DNA from: Spirodela intermedia
Lineage: Eukaryota > Streptophyta > Magnoliopsida > Alismatales > Araceae
Direction: 5' to 3'
NCBI GenBank assembly: GCA_902729315.2
Contig: LR746264.1
Location: 3,617,878 to 3,681,877, forward strand
DNA length: 64,000 bases
The notes beneath the pieces are model-generated. The model saw nothing but the letters and a program-made list of their open reading frames with translations. It ran no database searches and was not told the DNA's origin. The position numbers were made by a program, and so were the translations under genes. Within the stretch, counting starts at the first letter, position 1. Every line of letters starts with the position of its first letter. This document shows, one piece after another, positions 48,340-62,257 of the stretch.

Positions 48340-50529
48340 AACCCCCCCCGCCTCCGCCATGGCGCCGGCCCTCCTATAGCCTTCCGACCGGCCTTCCCCA
48401 AAATTATCCTCTTGTTTCATTCTTCCCTTTTGCTCTTGTGAGTCCTTGTTTCTTTTTCTCGTGCTGTCTCCGTTCAGTCTCCAACTCCATGTAGAGAGAT
48501 GCCCCTCTCTCTCTCTCTTGACTGGGCCGAAGTCCTCTATAAACACGATTCCATGAATAATAAAAGGATACTCTTGCGGCTACAGACGCGCCTCCAAATG
48601 CTCACGTCCTAGGTGCTCTGCGCATGCGTGCACGCTTGCGCTATGGCTCCCATTGCTCGCCATGTGCCATACGTGTGCTGCATGGCCTTTGGGCACGCTG
48701 CCATGTGAGCCTAGATCTGCTGCTACACGACCTCATGCACACGCATGCTTCATATGTGTCATGTGGTGACAACTGCATGCCCTTAGGGATATCCTAAGAT
48801 TCTACTATTGGACACTAAGGTTACACAGCGCAGTATTAAACTTCCGTTCCAAACATGTATTGACACAAAGGAATGAAACCTGCAATGTTCCAAGCAAGAG
48901 ATGGCGGAAGAATTCACTATAATAGAATAAAAAATAGAGAAGAGAGAGGACACAAGGCAGAAGAAAACAAGGAAGAGAGAGAGACGGAGAGAGAACGCCC
49001 TCTAACAAATTTGAAATGTGAAAATAATTTGCGACGATTTTTTTTACAAGTTAGTAACTTCAAGAACATGAAATAGAAATTGAGTGTGAAATTAATGGTA
49101 AAAATAATTAAAGAGCCAATAAAAAAATTAATCTCATCATCTGCTTGTCACCTAGATGACATAACAAGTGAAAATGAACATTAAATGAAATAAAATGAGA
49201 ATCATGCAAAGTCGTATAAACAAAACACTGTTCAACCCATCTTCGTCTATCTCTCAAAAGAAACTTGGCCACTAAAAAAATTAATTTGACTTACCTTGCA
49301 CCCTTCTTTTGTCTTATTACAACCATAATAGTCTTCTTGTTTAGTGGGAAATGACATAATAGCCTCCCAACTAATTCATCTCAAGGGTGGTTATTGGGTT
49401 TCTCTCTCTATTTGGAGTAAGTTAGACCCATTAAGGTTCTATCATTACACTCTCTCTAGGAGACACATGATCATAGGATTGAAAAATTGGAAATTATTAC
49501 TATAGCACCTCCATTGATTCCTAAGTAGTCTCAAGTTCTAGAAAATCATCAACGGATCAATAATTATGCTCCCCTAGTTATGTTATGTATCACAAGCACC
49601 TCTCCTGGGCTAACAGCCAAACCCACTAAATCCTGGCATATAACACCAGTGAGGTGGTTGGCTATAATCTTGAGCATTGAAGACATTTAGCTTGAGGTAA
49701 ATAGATACCTCCACTTCATGATATACATTTCAATGCTTAACATTGGTGTGTTGATGTGCTTATATAGTCATGTTGGTATGTATCAACACATACTCTAACA
49801 CAATTCATAAATTTACTGAAAAATTTTAAGAAAAAAGTATGTTTTCACAATCCTAACTTCACGAATATTTTCATTATAATTGAAAATACTTCCCAAGAAT
49901 ATAAACCTTGGATAATCACATTATTTGATAGATTTAAAATAAAAATATATTCATGTTACATAAAGCATGAAAATTACATAATTTAGTACTAACTCACCAC
50001 ATGACTCTTAGAATCAACACTAATGTGATTTAACAAATAGCATTTAAAAATGATTCATATTGAAATTGCTTCAATTTTACCTCGGTAATCTATAAAAATA
50101 AAGAATTAATATGTAGTTACTAATGAGGTCTTTGAATTTTCTAGTCAAGTCTATGTTATATTGGATTCTTTTATGATCAGGCCTTCCACTTTACAAGGTC
50201 ATAATGCATGTGGAATCATATGTCTTGTTTTACAACTTTTTAGTGTAACATTGCTTCAGCCTTGTAATGTAATGAGTGTGCATCATTGATAGCACCTATT
50301 GAGAAGAGATGTACTTTTCATCTTTCTTTTCTGCATAACAAGACTTTAGAAGGGAAATATGAAAAAGTAGATAAATTAAGGAGTCAGACCTAAATGCCTA
50401 CTTTTGCCACAACTTTAAATGGTCCATTAAAGTGGCTACTTAGCTTACAAAGGTACTTGATTTGTTTAATATTTTTCGATATGATTGGGTTGATGTAAAT
50501 GATCTGGCACATTAAACTCTACCTCATGT
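48340..50529. other. Intergenic region after SAM synthetase
   Basis: The 3' UTR runs to about 48570. A GC-rich stretch with CATGCG/GCATGC words (48580-48780) follows, then AT-rich DNA without recognised genes. Confidence 0.55.
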
Positions 50530-51415
50530 CAATGTTGAAAGGACCATACTAGAGAATTTATTTACTTGATCAGTTTGACAACACTTTCTCTAACATATTA
50601 ACAGCCTTCTATAGCACCCAACCGATCTCATTATCAACTAGTTGGTTTGAGCAGCCTCTACCTAATATTCTTTGATCCAAACCTTCTAATATCCAAGAAA
50701 TTCATTCCAATATGTTTCAAGGATTGTTGACTCTCTCTGTAGATTCACACCTGGCTCACCCAAGAATGTGTATCCCTTTGCATCAAGAATGTTCTTCATC
50801 CTCTCCAATAATGATATAAGTCAAGGTATTCCTCCTTCCATATGCAATGAGAGTAAAGGTCCTAAATCTGTCTTGTAATAATTTCAATGGCTAGATGGAT
50901 TCCTCTATTCATGGTTAACCCAAATTTTTAGGAAAACATATTGCATAGTTAGTTAGCCTCCAATTTTGGTGACTAGCTCAGCTTATCAACACTAGATATT
51001 AGTGCAAACCAAAAGCAAGGGAAGCATCATTGATCCTTAGTTGCAACTTGGTAATCCAAATTATAGCATAACTCTCTAACGGATGTGTTCCAATCTTAGT
51101 TGGAGAATCTTCCTCTCTTGTGAATGCTCATCTTGTAATCTAATAAATTCTCAAGCCATGTTAGATGAACCACATTTGGCAATAGACATTTAATTTTTCT
51201 TTGAATGCCTTCAATAGAGATAATTATGACATTACTTTGTCAACTCAATAAAAAGAACACAGAGGAACAATCACTTCCACGATAGATTTCAATGGGAATT
51301 TACTTGCCACTAAGACTCCATGAAAATAATAATAAAAGGAGAAGGAATCAAATCAAAAAGGTCCAAATATAATTCATCCTTCTAGATAACTTCAATAATC
51401 ACAATATGATAGAAT
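50530..51415. repeat. Direct repeat, left copy (decayed)
   Basis: It aligns in the same orientation with 54950-55315 plus 56800-57300. Shared anchors include TTTATTTACTT, ATGTTTCAAGGA, CAATAATGATATAAG/CAACGATATAAG, ATTCCTCTATT and GAGGAACAA/AAGGAACAA. Differences are dominated by C-to-T and G-to-A changes in this copy, leaving very few CpG sites. Confidence 0.75.
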
Positions 51416-54400
51416 GCATAATCAAGATGAGAAAGTAATATATAGAAGAAAAAAATATTATTGAAGAAAGAAATCATCAAGTATAGTGTATGTGATTAGT
51501 TCTTTATATAGTATTGAGTGACTGATTAATGAAATGGGGCTGTTGAATTATACAATGATTATATTTTACAGCTTTAAAATAACTAATTATGGAAAGATTA
51601 TTATAATGGACATTTGTTACAGTGTTGAATTTTTTGGTTGAATAATGTTTCCTTATCATGCCCCTTCAAGCTCATAACTTTGACAACATGAAATTTATCT
51701 TTTAATCATATCAACCATTGCCTAGCTAAGCCTTTGATAAGAATATTAACAAGTTGATCCTTATTGGAGATAAAGGAGATATGCAATTGTTTTGTGGAGA
51801 TTTATTCAATGAAAAAATGAAAATCAATTTTTATATCTTTGGTTTATGTGTGAAAAATTAAATTTTTGATGTCAATACACTGCTCTAATTTTGTCGCACC
51901 ATAGCGTTAGAGGAGAAAATAGAGATAGTCTGGTTTTATGTCATATAGATTTCAATAAGATTAATTTAGTTGTTGCATTAGCAAATGTCCTATATTCAAC
52001 TTCGTTGTTGGATTTAGCAATAGTGGTTTGCTTCTTTTAGCTCAAAGAAATAAGATTGCACCCAAAGAAGGTGAGATATCTATCTGTTGATCATCAAAAG
52101 TTCAATGAATCATTGTCCCATTTGTATCATTGTAGGCATTAAGAACAAAGTCAAAAGTTCAATGAATCAAAAGATCATGATCAATAATTCCTTTGACGGC
52201 TATCTAATTGTCATTTGACAGATTGTGTATGTATTAATATACTTTGTTTATTACAAATGTCATGTTTGGTCGAGAAATAATAAGATATTAGAGAGCAGCT
52301 ACAATATAACACTATGATATAACAAAAGATTACGAACTAAATTTTGGATATTGTGTTGACAGGTAGAACTACATAAAAGTGTTGATATATGATTATAATT
52401 TATCATATTGGTTTTGTGGAGAAGATCAACAAAATATTTTGCTTGTGATAAAATGAAGTCATAGGTAATGAGGAAGAAGCTTAATACTAAGAAAGTAATG
52501 GGTTAGATCAAAGTGCCTAATAGCAAAGATGGAATTGAGAGATGAAATAAGATCATCGATGGCTCTTGAATCAAGGCCAATGATAAGAATATCATCAACA
52601 TAGATTAATAGGAAGATAATTGATATAAAATATTATTTAATATATAAGGATGCATCTGTTTTAAATTCATTGAAAGTGAGGGTGAGTTGAAAACTAGATG
52701 CCTATTTAATACCCTAGATTGATTTTTGAATCAAATAAATATTTTTGAGACAAGAGGAATGTTGAAAACCAGTTGGCTGTTCATTAAAATTTCATCAAGA
52801 TTTTTATATAAAAAATCATTAAAAAAACATCTACTGGATGAGTTACTCAATTATGACTTATTGTAATGGCTGAAAATAAGCATATGGTGATTAGTTTGAT
52901 GATTAGACTGAAAGTTCATGATAATTGATATATGATTATTGATTATAATCTTTGTCAACTAATTGAGTTTTATGTCTTTTAATAGATCTATGAGTTTTGT
53001 ATTTGAGGTGAAAACTCATTTACATCTGATAATATTCATATTAGGGTGTGGGGATCAAGAATTTAGGTCTCATTTTTTAGAATGGCATTATATTCATCAA
53101 TCATCACCATTCACCAAGAGGGATATTTATATACTTAACTAAAACATGTAAGCTTATTAGATGATAGAGAGGATAAGAGACAAGTGGGAAGATGATACTA
53201 ATGAACAAAATTCCATACTAGTTGCATTATATCATATAATCTCTATAGTGATCTAGTATGGATTGGTGTAGGAGAGGTGTCTAACTCAATATGAGGAGAA
53301 TGTGAAAGAGACAAAGAGATTTATGAGGAAGATGAGGGGGTATATTGGTGAGTTGTGGTGAAAGAAAGTGGATTTGAGTTGAAATGTAGTATTGATTCCT
53401 CAGGTGATCTTCAAGTTGAGATGGGTCCTAAGAATTTGGCTTGTGATGAATCAATGAGGTGTTGGAGAATTTTGATTTGCAATCAGAAAATTTGTTTCAC
53501 GTACATGTCTAGAGATGCATAAATGCCAAAAATTAAGAAAAATGTATTTATAGTTACAATAATGCAAGTTGTAGCCAAGAAAAATTCAATGATTGAATCA
53601 TTGAGTAAGCCTATAATGAGCATAGGACGAAGGTTAGGAAAGTAGATGCAGCTAAGGTTCCAAGAAATTGATAATTTAGAGTTTTATTAAAAAGTATTTC
53701 AAAAGGAGAGTTTGTTATGCAGGATATGAGTGGGTAAATGGTTAATGAGATATGTGGCTGTTGACACCACTGCATCAAAAAAACTTTTGAGGCATTAATG
53801 CACTAGATAACAAAACTGTTGACACAAGTGTTGTTTCAATCAAATGATGGTGTTTTCTTTCTAGTGTATCATTTTGTTCACGTATGTATGGACAAGGGAT
53901 GTGATAGATAAAACCACAATTTATGAGATGTTTGTGTAAAGATTCAAATTTATCATCCCAATCTAATTGAAATAAAATAATTTTTGAAGAACATTAGTGC
54001 TCAATATTGTATTGAAATTGAAAAAATGTGACAAGAACATCACTTTTTCATTTTGATAGAAAAAGCCAAGGATACTTTGAAAAATTATCAACAAAAATAA
54101 CATAGTATGAGAAGCCATGATGTGATAAAATAGGGGATGGACCCCTAAATCAGAATAAACTAATTCTAATAACTTAGTTGAGGAACTAAAAAATATTGAA
54201 ATGGTAACTTATGAACTTTAGAGAAAGAACATGAATCACACATATATTGTCTTAGCAAAAATGTGTAGCAGGAAGCACAAAAGTGTTAATCATTTTATAA
54301 AGAATTTTAAAATGTGGGTGTCTCAATTGATTGGAGGTGTCTCAAAAGTGCTAGATTGGAGGTGAAGCACACTTGTCTAGAAATGTCACAAGTTTATCTA

Positions 54401-54890
54401 ATGAAGTTGAAAAGTAATAAAAATCATCCTTAATTTGTCCTGGTCCTTCACGTAACAATGGTAAGGATGAAACTTAATGACAACATTGTTATATGAGGTA
54501 AGTTTGCAAATTAGTAATAAATTGCAAGTAATGGAGAGAACATGTAAATCATTTTGTAATTATAAAGGTTTTGATTGAATGTATAAAGTAGAAAGCCTTA
54601 AGATGCAATGAGCAAACCTTTGCCATTATCAATTTATAGTCTGTCGGATCTGATGTAGATCACTAGTTTTGTGATGGTTGACTATGTGAGCATAGCATGA
54701 TGTGTTGTCCTGCTATTAAGGTACCATTATACAAGTGAAGGTGATGACAATTGATTATGCCCTACATCTATTATGCCAATAGAAAATGACTAAGCAGCTA
54801 GTAGTGGAACCCTACATCTATTATGCCCAATGAAAGTTCCCTCACAACTTCCTATCAATTATCAACTAATAAAGTCAGCAATATGAACCC
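51416..54890 (-). mobile_element. Remnant of a Ty1/copia element
   Basis: On the minus strand the RT catalytic site IYVDDILIIG is readable (YVDD at 52591-52602). RNase H shows KKQTTIAKSNNEVEYR near 51985-52035. A KTQLVDKDYNQ-like block (RYKARLVAKGY in intact elements) lies near 52960. A likely polypurine tract, CTTGAAGGGGC, lies at 51659-51670, putting part of a 3' LTR to its left. Stops occur throughout and the 5' end is not recognisable. Confidence 0.8.
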
Positions 54891-54949
54891 TAACTTCTTG
54901 AATTCTTGTTGATGAAGTCAACCTCCTACATCATTGTGTGTTTTCCCAC

Positions 54950-57300
54950 CTCCTTGAGAGGATTATACCAAAGAGTTTATTTACTTTATCAGTTCAACAA
55001 CACCTTCTATGTAGAGTCACCAACATGGATTTGGCAGCATATTGATGGGCCTTTTACAACTTCCAATATGTCTCATTATCAGCTAGTTAGGTTTGAGCAA
55101 CCATTACCCAAGATTTTTCAATCCAAACCCTGTGATGTCCCAGAAATCCAATCTAACATGTTTCAAGGACAGTTGGTTCTCCTTGAAAGTATTTTTTGTT
55201 GATTAGCCAAATGACATATTCACACTTGGTTTGCTTAGAAACATAAATCCCCTTGTCTCAAAAATGTTCATCATCTCCAACAACGATATAAGTGAAGGAA
55301 TTTCTTCTTCTATACTGATGTGACCTAATCACTGTATAATAAATCACATAAATTGAAATTTTATTAAATTAAAAAATATTGGTTTTTAGATTTTAAAAAT
55401 AAATAAATCAATTATAATTCAATAAAAAGGTTTTAGAAATAGTAAAAAGTTTCTAAGTTGATCATAGATATGTAAGATAATATTTGGTAATAATTTAGAA
55501 TTTTTCTCAAATAATATTATTTTTTATGATTTTTAGACTAAATAATGAATATAAAATATCATCAAAAATTCACAAAAAAAGAAAAATTCGTTGTGGAAGT
55601 TAGGATGACATCAATATCCCAATGAATGTAATTCAAGCAAAAAATAGAGTTTTGCTAAGTGATTCTTACATAAATAATTACAAATAATTTAATTGATCAA
55701 ATTGAAATTTATGAAAGTTAGTAAAATTATAATTTAATTAAGAAAATTTTGGTAATTAGAAATCTCACTAAATGAAGTAAAAATTATGTTTAAAGCAATA
55801 AAGGTAAAGTTTCAACTTTGTGACGGTGACCACTAGAATTTAGTGTGTTCGAAAAGATTATCATATGATGTTTATGACCTCAAATGCTTTCTTTACACAT
55901 AAATGATGTGTCAATCTTTAGATCTTCTTATAAAGTCTAAAAATTAATGAAATTAGTTGATAAATCGTCTAACATTAGTTGTCACTTGACAAGTGAAAAA
56001 ATGACTTTCAAATCTCTGACTACTATCACCTGATGAAAATAAATTAAATAGAGTTAAGGTACGCCTTAAGAAGTTTCATCCTCAAGTTTATGTAATAAAA
56101 TGAGGCTCTTCATTATATTATAATGTTCTCAAGAGGTGGTGACTCGTCTTCTAGTAGATTGTCTTCTTTTTTACGATAATTTATTCATCAATTAATCTAA
56201 GATAATTTTTTCAATAGATTGGTGATCTTTTTATTTAGAATCATTTATCAATTGATAATGATGTTTCACTAATCACATTGACAATATTTTTGTTGATGAT
56301 TGAGTGATTCGAGCAACTAAATCATTGACCACTCTGTAAAAAAATTATAATATAATCAGATAAAAATATAAATTTTGGCTCTAATAGGATTTGAATCCTC
56401 TTCAATTGTCCACCTACATGAGAGAGTTAAATAAATACTCAAACACCCTTGTCAAGTGATATCATAATGATATCTACTTCTTATAGATATTAGTATTTTT
56501 GATATTATAATTATTAAAATTCTATCAATGAGTAGTGACACGGGTCCTGGCTATGCTTATGACCCACTTACAAGCTCAACTCACTAGCAAGTCACCTATT
56601 TTCTATATTTATATTATATTATATTTATCTTTATTTTATCTTTAAAATATGATTATAAAAATTATATAAATTTACATAAAATCACATAATTAATCAAAAA
56701 ATTACATTAATCAATTAAAAAACTATTTTTTTTCAATTTAACATAAATATAAAAATAATAGTTATAAGTTAAGACTTTAAAAATATTATTAAATGAATTA
56801 TAATAATTTCAGCAGCCATATTCCTCTATTTATGATTAACCTGAATCTATAGGGAAACATATTCTATGTTTAGTTCAGCCTATCAACCCTGGATATTAGT
56901 GGTAACCAGCAGCACGGGAAGCTGCACCGATCCCTATACAATTACAACTTGGTAGTCCTGAATCTGTAGCATAACTTTAGGAAGGACGCCTTCTCATCTT
57001 GGCGGGGGAATCCACGGATCTCTTGCGCATGCTCGTCTTGCAATCCAATGGATTCTCAGGCCGTGTGAGATGCACCACATTTGGCAACAGATACTCGATT
57101 TTCCTTAAAACACCTTCGAAAGAGAGAACTATTATATTACTTTGATCGGCTCAACGGAAGAATGCACAAAGGAACAACCATATCCGCGACGGATCTCTGT
57201 GGGAACTGACCTACCACCCGGACTCCGTGAAGATATCAATGAAAGAAGGTCCGGACAGTATCCGTCACTCTGGATCTATCTGGTAACGGCAGCGCAGTGA
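54950..57300. repeat. Direct repeat, right copy (split by an AT-rich insertion)
   Basis: It is the partner of 50530-51415, interrupted at 55315-56800. Its right part (56815-57300) is richer in CpG than the left copy. The first half has an open frame at 54906-55202 on the plus strand with no family I recognise. Confidence 0.7.
55316..56800. mobile_element. AT-rich insertion of about 1.5 kb, unidentified repeat
   Basis: It interrupts the right direct repeat. It starts TGATGTGACCTAATCACTG, like the sequence that truncates the WD40 copy at 17939. No coding potential was seen. The right boundary (about 56795-56800) is set by the return to homology at TAATAATTTCA. I see no clear target-site duplication. 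Confidence 0.5.
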
Positions 57301-57311
57301 AGATACTAACC

Positions 57312-57626
57312 TCGGCTGGCAGCCTCAGATCCCGCATGGCTCTCAATGGCCCGAGCCACCGGCTCGGTGTCTCCATCCCGCCATCTTTGGGGGACTTCTT
57401 CAGGCCTCGAGTCACCGCATTTCTCGAGAATCTGCACTACGGGAAGATCTAGGACCGGCAGAACCCTGCTGCCATTCCTCGCATTCCTCAACATCTCCGA
57501 CGAACGCGGGGTGATGAGGGCTGCCGCCGGCGACGTGCGCGACTGGCGCGACGACGGAGTTGCCACAGCAAGAGATGTATCCCGCCACTCCCTGAAGGTA
57601 CGACGGCGAAATCCCGCTGCCCCCAT
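57312..57626 (-). CDS. Possible first coding exon of an unknown minus-strand gene
   Basis: A 105-codon open frame starts ATGGGGGC in a good plant context (ACGATGGGG) and runs to a plausible donor, GAG before GTTAGT. It is Arg/Ser/Ala-rich, with LPVLDLPVVQILEKC in the middle, and has no family I recognise. A TATA box lies about 85 bases upstream. No convincing second exon was found; downstream sequence is the direct repeat with its insertion. It may be a dead or non-coding transcript start. The opposite strand is also open, so the frame alone is weak evidence. Confidence 0.35.
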
Positions 57627-57708
57627 CGTCCTCTGGAGAGGCTTCTTCGAGCTCTAGAGACCGCAGCCAGAGAAACCGGCGTAGACGTAACTCAGAAGCT
57701 CCAGTATC

Positions 57709-57723
57709 CTTTTATATTTATAG
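57709..57723 (-). promoter_or_regulatory. TATA box facing left, part of a divergent promoter
   Basis: CTATAAATATAAAAG on the minus strand lies upstream of the possible exon at 57312-57626. About 100 bases to the right begins the likely leader of the plus-strand RING gene. Confidence 0.5.
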
Positions 57724-57829
57724 ATCCGAAATATTTCATCCTTTATTGTACCGTTAGTTTAACCATTATTTTATCCTCTAATATGTAATTTTGGGCTTGG
57801 AAAACGGCTCAGTTGGATGGGATCGAGAG

Positions 57830-57940
57830 TCGAGTAGCGTTCTCTCCCATCTTCCAGGAAGATTCGGCTGAGCGCCGCCATCGACTGTGGTTCCCTGGGG
57901 GCTGAGCGTCGTGGTCTCATCCTGAATTCGCTGCTTGGAG
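57830..57940 (+). other. Likely non-coding first exon of the RING-H2 gene
   Basis: This GC-rich stretch ends in a good donor (CTTGGAG before GTGAGAG). The next good acceptor that leads into the coding exon is at 59668 (TTTTTTGCACAG). The exon start is a guess, and further small exons between could exist. Confidence 0.45.
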
Positions 57941-59366
57941 GTGAGAGCCCTCTCCCTTTGCCTCTCCCTCTCCCTCGGTGAATCCTCGTTCTAGGTGTGG
58001 CCATTGGAGGATTGTGGTTGTCGAGAATCCTTGTTTCTTTTGGTCGCCAATATGTTTAAGGCTGAGTGGATTATTCTTTACCTTCTTGCTTTTCTTCTTG
58101 GGCGTATTCCTTCGCTTTCTGAAGTTCTCCTCCTGTAACGCTTCTCTGCCCCCGTCGTCTCATTCCTGACCGTAGAGCATTAACTTTACTGTGAATTGCT
58201 TGTTTTAAACGGATTTTGTGCAATATCCTCCAAAAAATCTTATTATTCTCAGAGGATTTCAGGTTATTTGAGCAGAAGTGATGAAGATGTTGATGGTTAT
58301 GATACATAATAGAATAAGAGTTTACCGGTCAGAAAAAAATTAAAAAGGACTGTAGAATAAAATTATCATGAGAGATGATCTTTTTGATTGTTGGTAAAGG
58401 TTACTGCGTCATGAAACATCATGGTTCATCCGTAGCAGAAGGCATTAAGGTTTAATTAGATAACAAACTAAATTGACGTTGCAGATTCAATTCTTGTATC
58501 TATTCCATGTAGGATTCTTTTCATTTGATTCAAAATCAATGTGGCATTAGATCTCTTCTTGTGAATTGCTTCAGGAGTTCACTCTATGGCATTAGATCTC
58601 TTCACAACTTCTTGACTCACCAAAAAACTGTCTCCAGTTATTAATTGGCAGTGCATGGCATCCTCTTAAATCTTTCTTCTTTAAATTTTCTAATCAAGTG
58701 AATTGGCAGTTATTGATAGTATAAAATCACCATTATCATTTCTAGGTAGCTTAGCCTTCAATGTAAATAGATTAACCTAAATGAAATGGGTAAATGACAA
58801 ACCCATGTGGAACTTAGTATACATAAAGTTCTGCCACTGACATTTTAAAAAATGATTTTATTTTCCATGAAGGGTTATTTCTCTTGTCTAGAAGTGGCTT
58901 GCTTGAAGTGTAAAACGACCCAACGGGTAAGGATTTTTCACATCTTGTTCAGTTCCCTTCTGCAGAGCATGCACTATTAGCAGTTGTTTCTACTAATTTC
59001 ATTACTTCCAATGACTATCAGGATGGTTTCTTACCAATCTTTTTGCCTATGGAGTGAATAATTTAACATTCATTTATTTTGAACTAAAGAGCTAAATATT
59101 TTACTCAAAGTAATGTATATATTTATATAAAGCTTCGATTTGAGGAGCAACATGGTAAAAGCAAGTAATGTAATAAATATTCTTCATCAGTTTCAGTTGA
59201 GGATCAAGTTTTTGATATGGAAGCCCTGTTCACAACCGGTCTAACTGCTTCCATTCATGTTTTCTCCGCCTTTACCTATTGTCAAAACGTCCATTTGTTC
59301 TTAACATAGTCAAAATATTTTTTAATCTTTTTTTATTTCTGCATGCAACATTTGGTCGTGAGCTCA

Positions 59367-59373
<7 letters not shown>

Positions 59374-59419
<46 letters not shown>

Positions 59420-59455
59420 CCTCTCTCTCCCTCCCTCCCTTCCTCCCTCCTCCCG
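59374..59455. repeat. (CT)n/(CCT)n tract in the RING gene intron
   Basis: A CT run of about 40 bases grades into CCCT/TCCC repeats, about 215 bases before the coding exon acceptor. Confidence 0.85.
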
Positions 59456-59698
59456 CTATTTTAAACATTTTATTTATTCAGTAAATGCACTCTTAGTACG
59501 TGAAGTTTGGCAGCATTACCTCTTTCTCTATCTATATATATCTGTGTCTTTCTGCCTCTCTCTCACTCTATGTAAAATGCTTAGAATTTCTAGGTAGGAG
59601 TTGTACTTCCCTTGGGTTAAAATGTTAAGAATTCCCATCTTTTTCTCTTGCTGTTGTTTTTTGCACAGCTTGCTATAGCCACCTATTCTTTCTGTTTT

Positions 59699-60247
59699 AT
59701 GGAAATAAACTTCACACACATTAACATGGGAGATATGCAGCTGGAGGAAGGCCGATGGGCGCTTATCATTCAAAGGGTCACTTACCTAGGTGGATACTTA
59801 AACGGCTGGCAGATCACTGGGATTCTTTGCCTACTTACAATTTCTATCCTTGTGCTGCTAGGCACCTATGCGCTGTTCATTTACCTCTTGGAGCTAATCC
59901 GCACCCAACAAGGTCTGGCAGCTGCTGCCCGGGCCTTGGCAATCAGGCGGGCCTCACTGGAAAAAGCAATGGCAGCATTCAGGGCAGTCAATTATGGGCC
60001 TGGTGAAGGCGAGTACTTAGAAGAAGATCAATGTCCCATATGTCGGGACGACTATGAGGTTGGACATGAGCTCTCGTGTGCCCCCTGTGGCCACGTTTTC
60101 CACTATCAGTGCCTTCTTGACAGTATGGCCACCTCAGAGAATGCAGGGCGGAAGCTGCCTACATGCCCCCTTTGTCGGGCAGAACTGATTCATATCGAGC
60201 ACAGTTATGCTGAAACCACAGGGGCATTGGATCACCACTTTGTGTGA
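59699..60247 (+). CDS. Membrane-anchored RING-H2 protein, probable E3 ubiquitin ligase, 182 aa
   Basis: The product is probably an E3 ubiquitin ligase held in a membrane; the target is unknown. The coding exon follows an acceptor at 59668, and the first ATG is at 59699 (a second in-frame ATG at 59726 would give nine residues fewer). Residues about 39-65 form a strong transmembrane helix. An Ala/Arg-rich amphipathic stretch (72-97) follows, then the RING at 112-160: CPIC, CAPCGHVFHYQC and CPLC, with two His between, as in the H2 type. The order of helix then RING near the C-terminus resembles small ER or endomembrane RING proteins. The frame stays open a little upstream, but that part lies in the intron. 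Confidence 0.82.
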   Translation: MEINFTHINMGDMQLEEGRWALIIQRVTYLGGYLNGWQITGILCLLTISILVLLGTYALFIYLLELIRTQQGLAAAARALAIRRASLEKAMAAFRAVNYGPGEGEYLEEDQCPICRDDYEVGHELSCAPCGHVFHYQCLLDSMATSENAGRKLPTCPLCRAELIHIEHSYAETTGALDHHFV

Positions 60248-60334
60248 AGACATCTAGCTTGTCTTGCAGAATCTGCAGTTTGAAGCATTGAATTTTTTTT
60301 TATATTTCATTAGTTTATGCTTCTCACAAGACTC

Positions 60335-61055
60335 GTGATGTAAATTATGCCTCTCCTCTCATGGGTGTGATACGTTTTTAATTATATCTTCTGTTGGGAA
60401 TATCATTCACAGAGACAGTTGTATAAATAGGTTTCCATATGTTGAGTGACATGTTCCCCAAGTATCACTAGTGTAAATCATGTAACTTGTCTTATGGGCG
60501 TAATCATTTTTTCATAATATTGGAATGTTGAAAATCGCCATTCTTGGAGACACTTCTATAAATAGCTTTTCTTTTTTAATTTACATCTCCCATGGGTTGC
60601 ACAGGTGTAAATCATGTCTCTCCTCTCATGTTTGTGGTCATCTTTGATAATGTTTTATTCTTGAAAGATAGCATTCTTGATGATGTTTCTATGTATAAAT
60701 TTCCTTTTTAGGGTTTATTTCCTCTGGAGAATACATAAAGTTGAACATAGTAAAATAAGAAATTGAAAGATTTCGTTGAAATTGTTCGTTTGGAAATTTC
60801 CCGAAAAGCTAATTATTTTTAGCCCTTTTAAAAAGAGGGTTCTTGAATCTCTTTCACGCTCATGAAATGTCGAGGCACTGCAGAAAAAAACTGCACAATC
60901 CGATCCAATTTACAATAATCAATGGGTCTAAGTCTTGTAAATCATGTGTCTCCTCTCTGAGATGATAATTTGTTCACAGTGCTTGATTGTTAGAAAGTTC
61001 CATTCGCAGGAGCATTTCTATAGGGAGATCCTAGTCTTGCTCATATGTCCACTTG
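60335..61055. repeat. Degenerate tandem repeat of about 130 bp in the RING gene 3' flank
   Basis: Copies start near 60339, 60472, 60604 and 60935. Each opens with GTAAATCATGT (or GTAAATTATGC) followed by a CTCTCCTCTCATG-like word. Then come a TGTGATCATTTTT-like stretch and, near the end, an ATTC...GAGACA/GAGCA element and TATAAATAG or a variant. The fourth copy is separated from the third by about 210 unrelated bases. Confidence 0.75.

Positions 61056-62257
<1,202 letters not shown>

Noticed and set aside
48580-48780. GC-rich stretch ending GTGACA, considered as a solo LTR of the gypsy family
   Set aside because: Its composition resembles the LTR, but no collinear match to 4743-5328 could be followed.
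54906-55202. A 98-codon frame in the right direct repeat, considered as a gene
   Set aside because: No family was recognised, the homologous left copy is not open, and it sits inside repetitive DNA.
51416-57300. The direct repeats read as the two LTRs of the enclosed copia element
   Set aside because: The element's likely polypurine tract at 51659-51670 puts its LTR edge at about 51658. The sequence between 51420 and 51658 has no counterpart at the right repeat, so the repeats do not behave as its LTRs.
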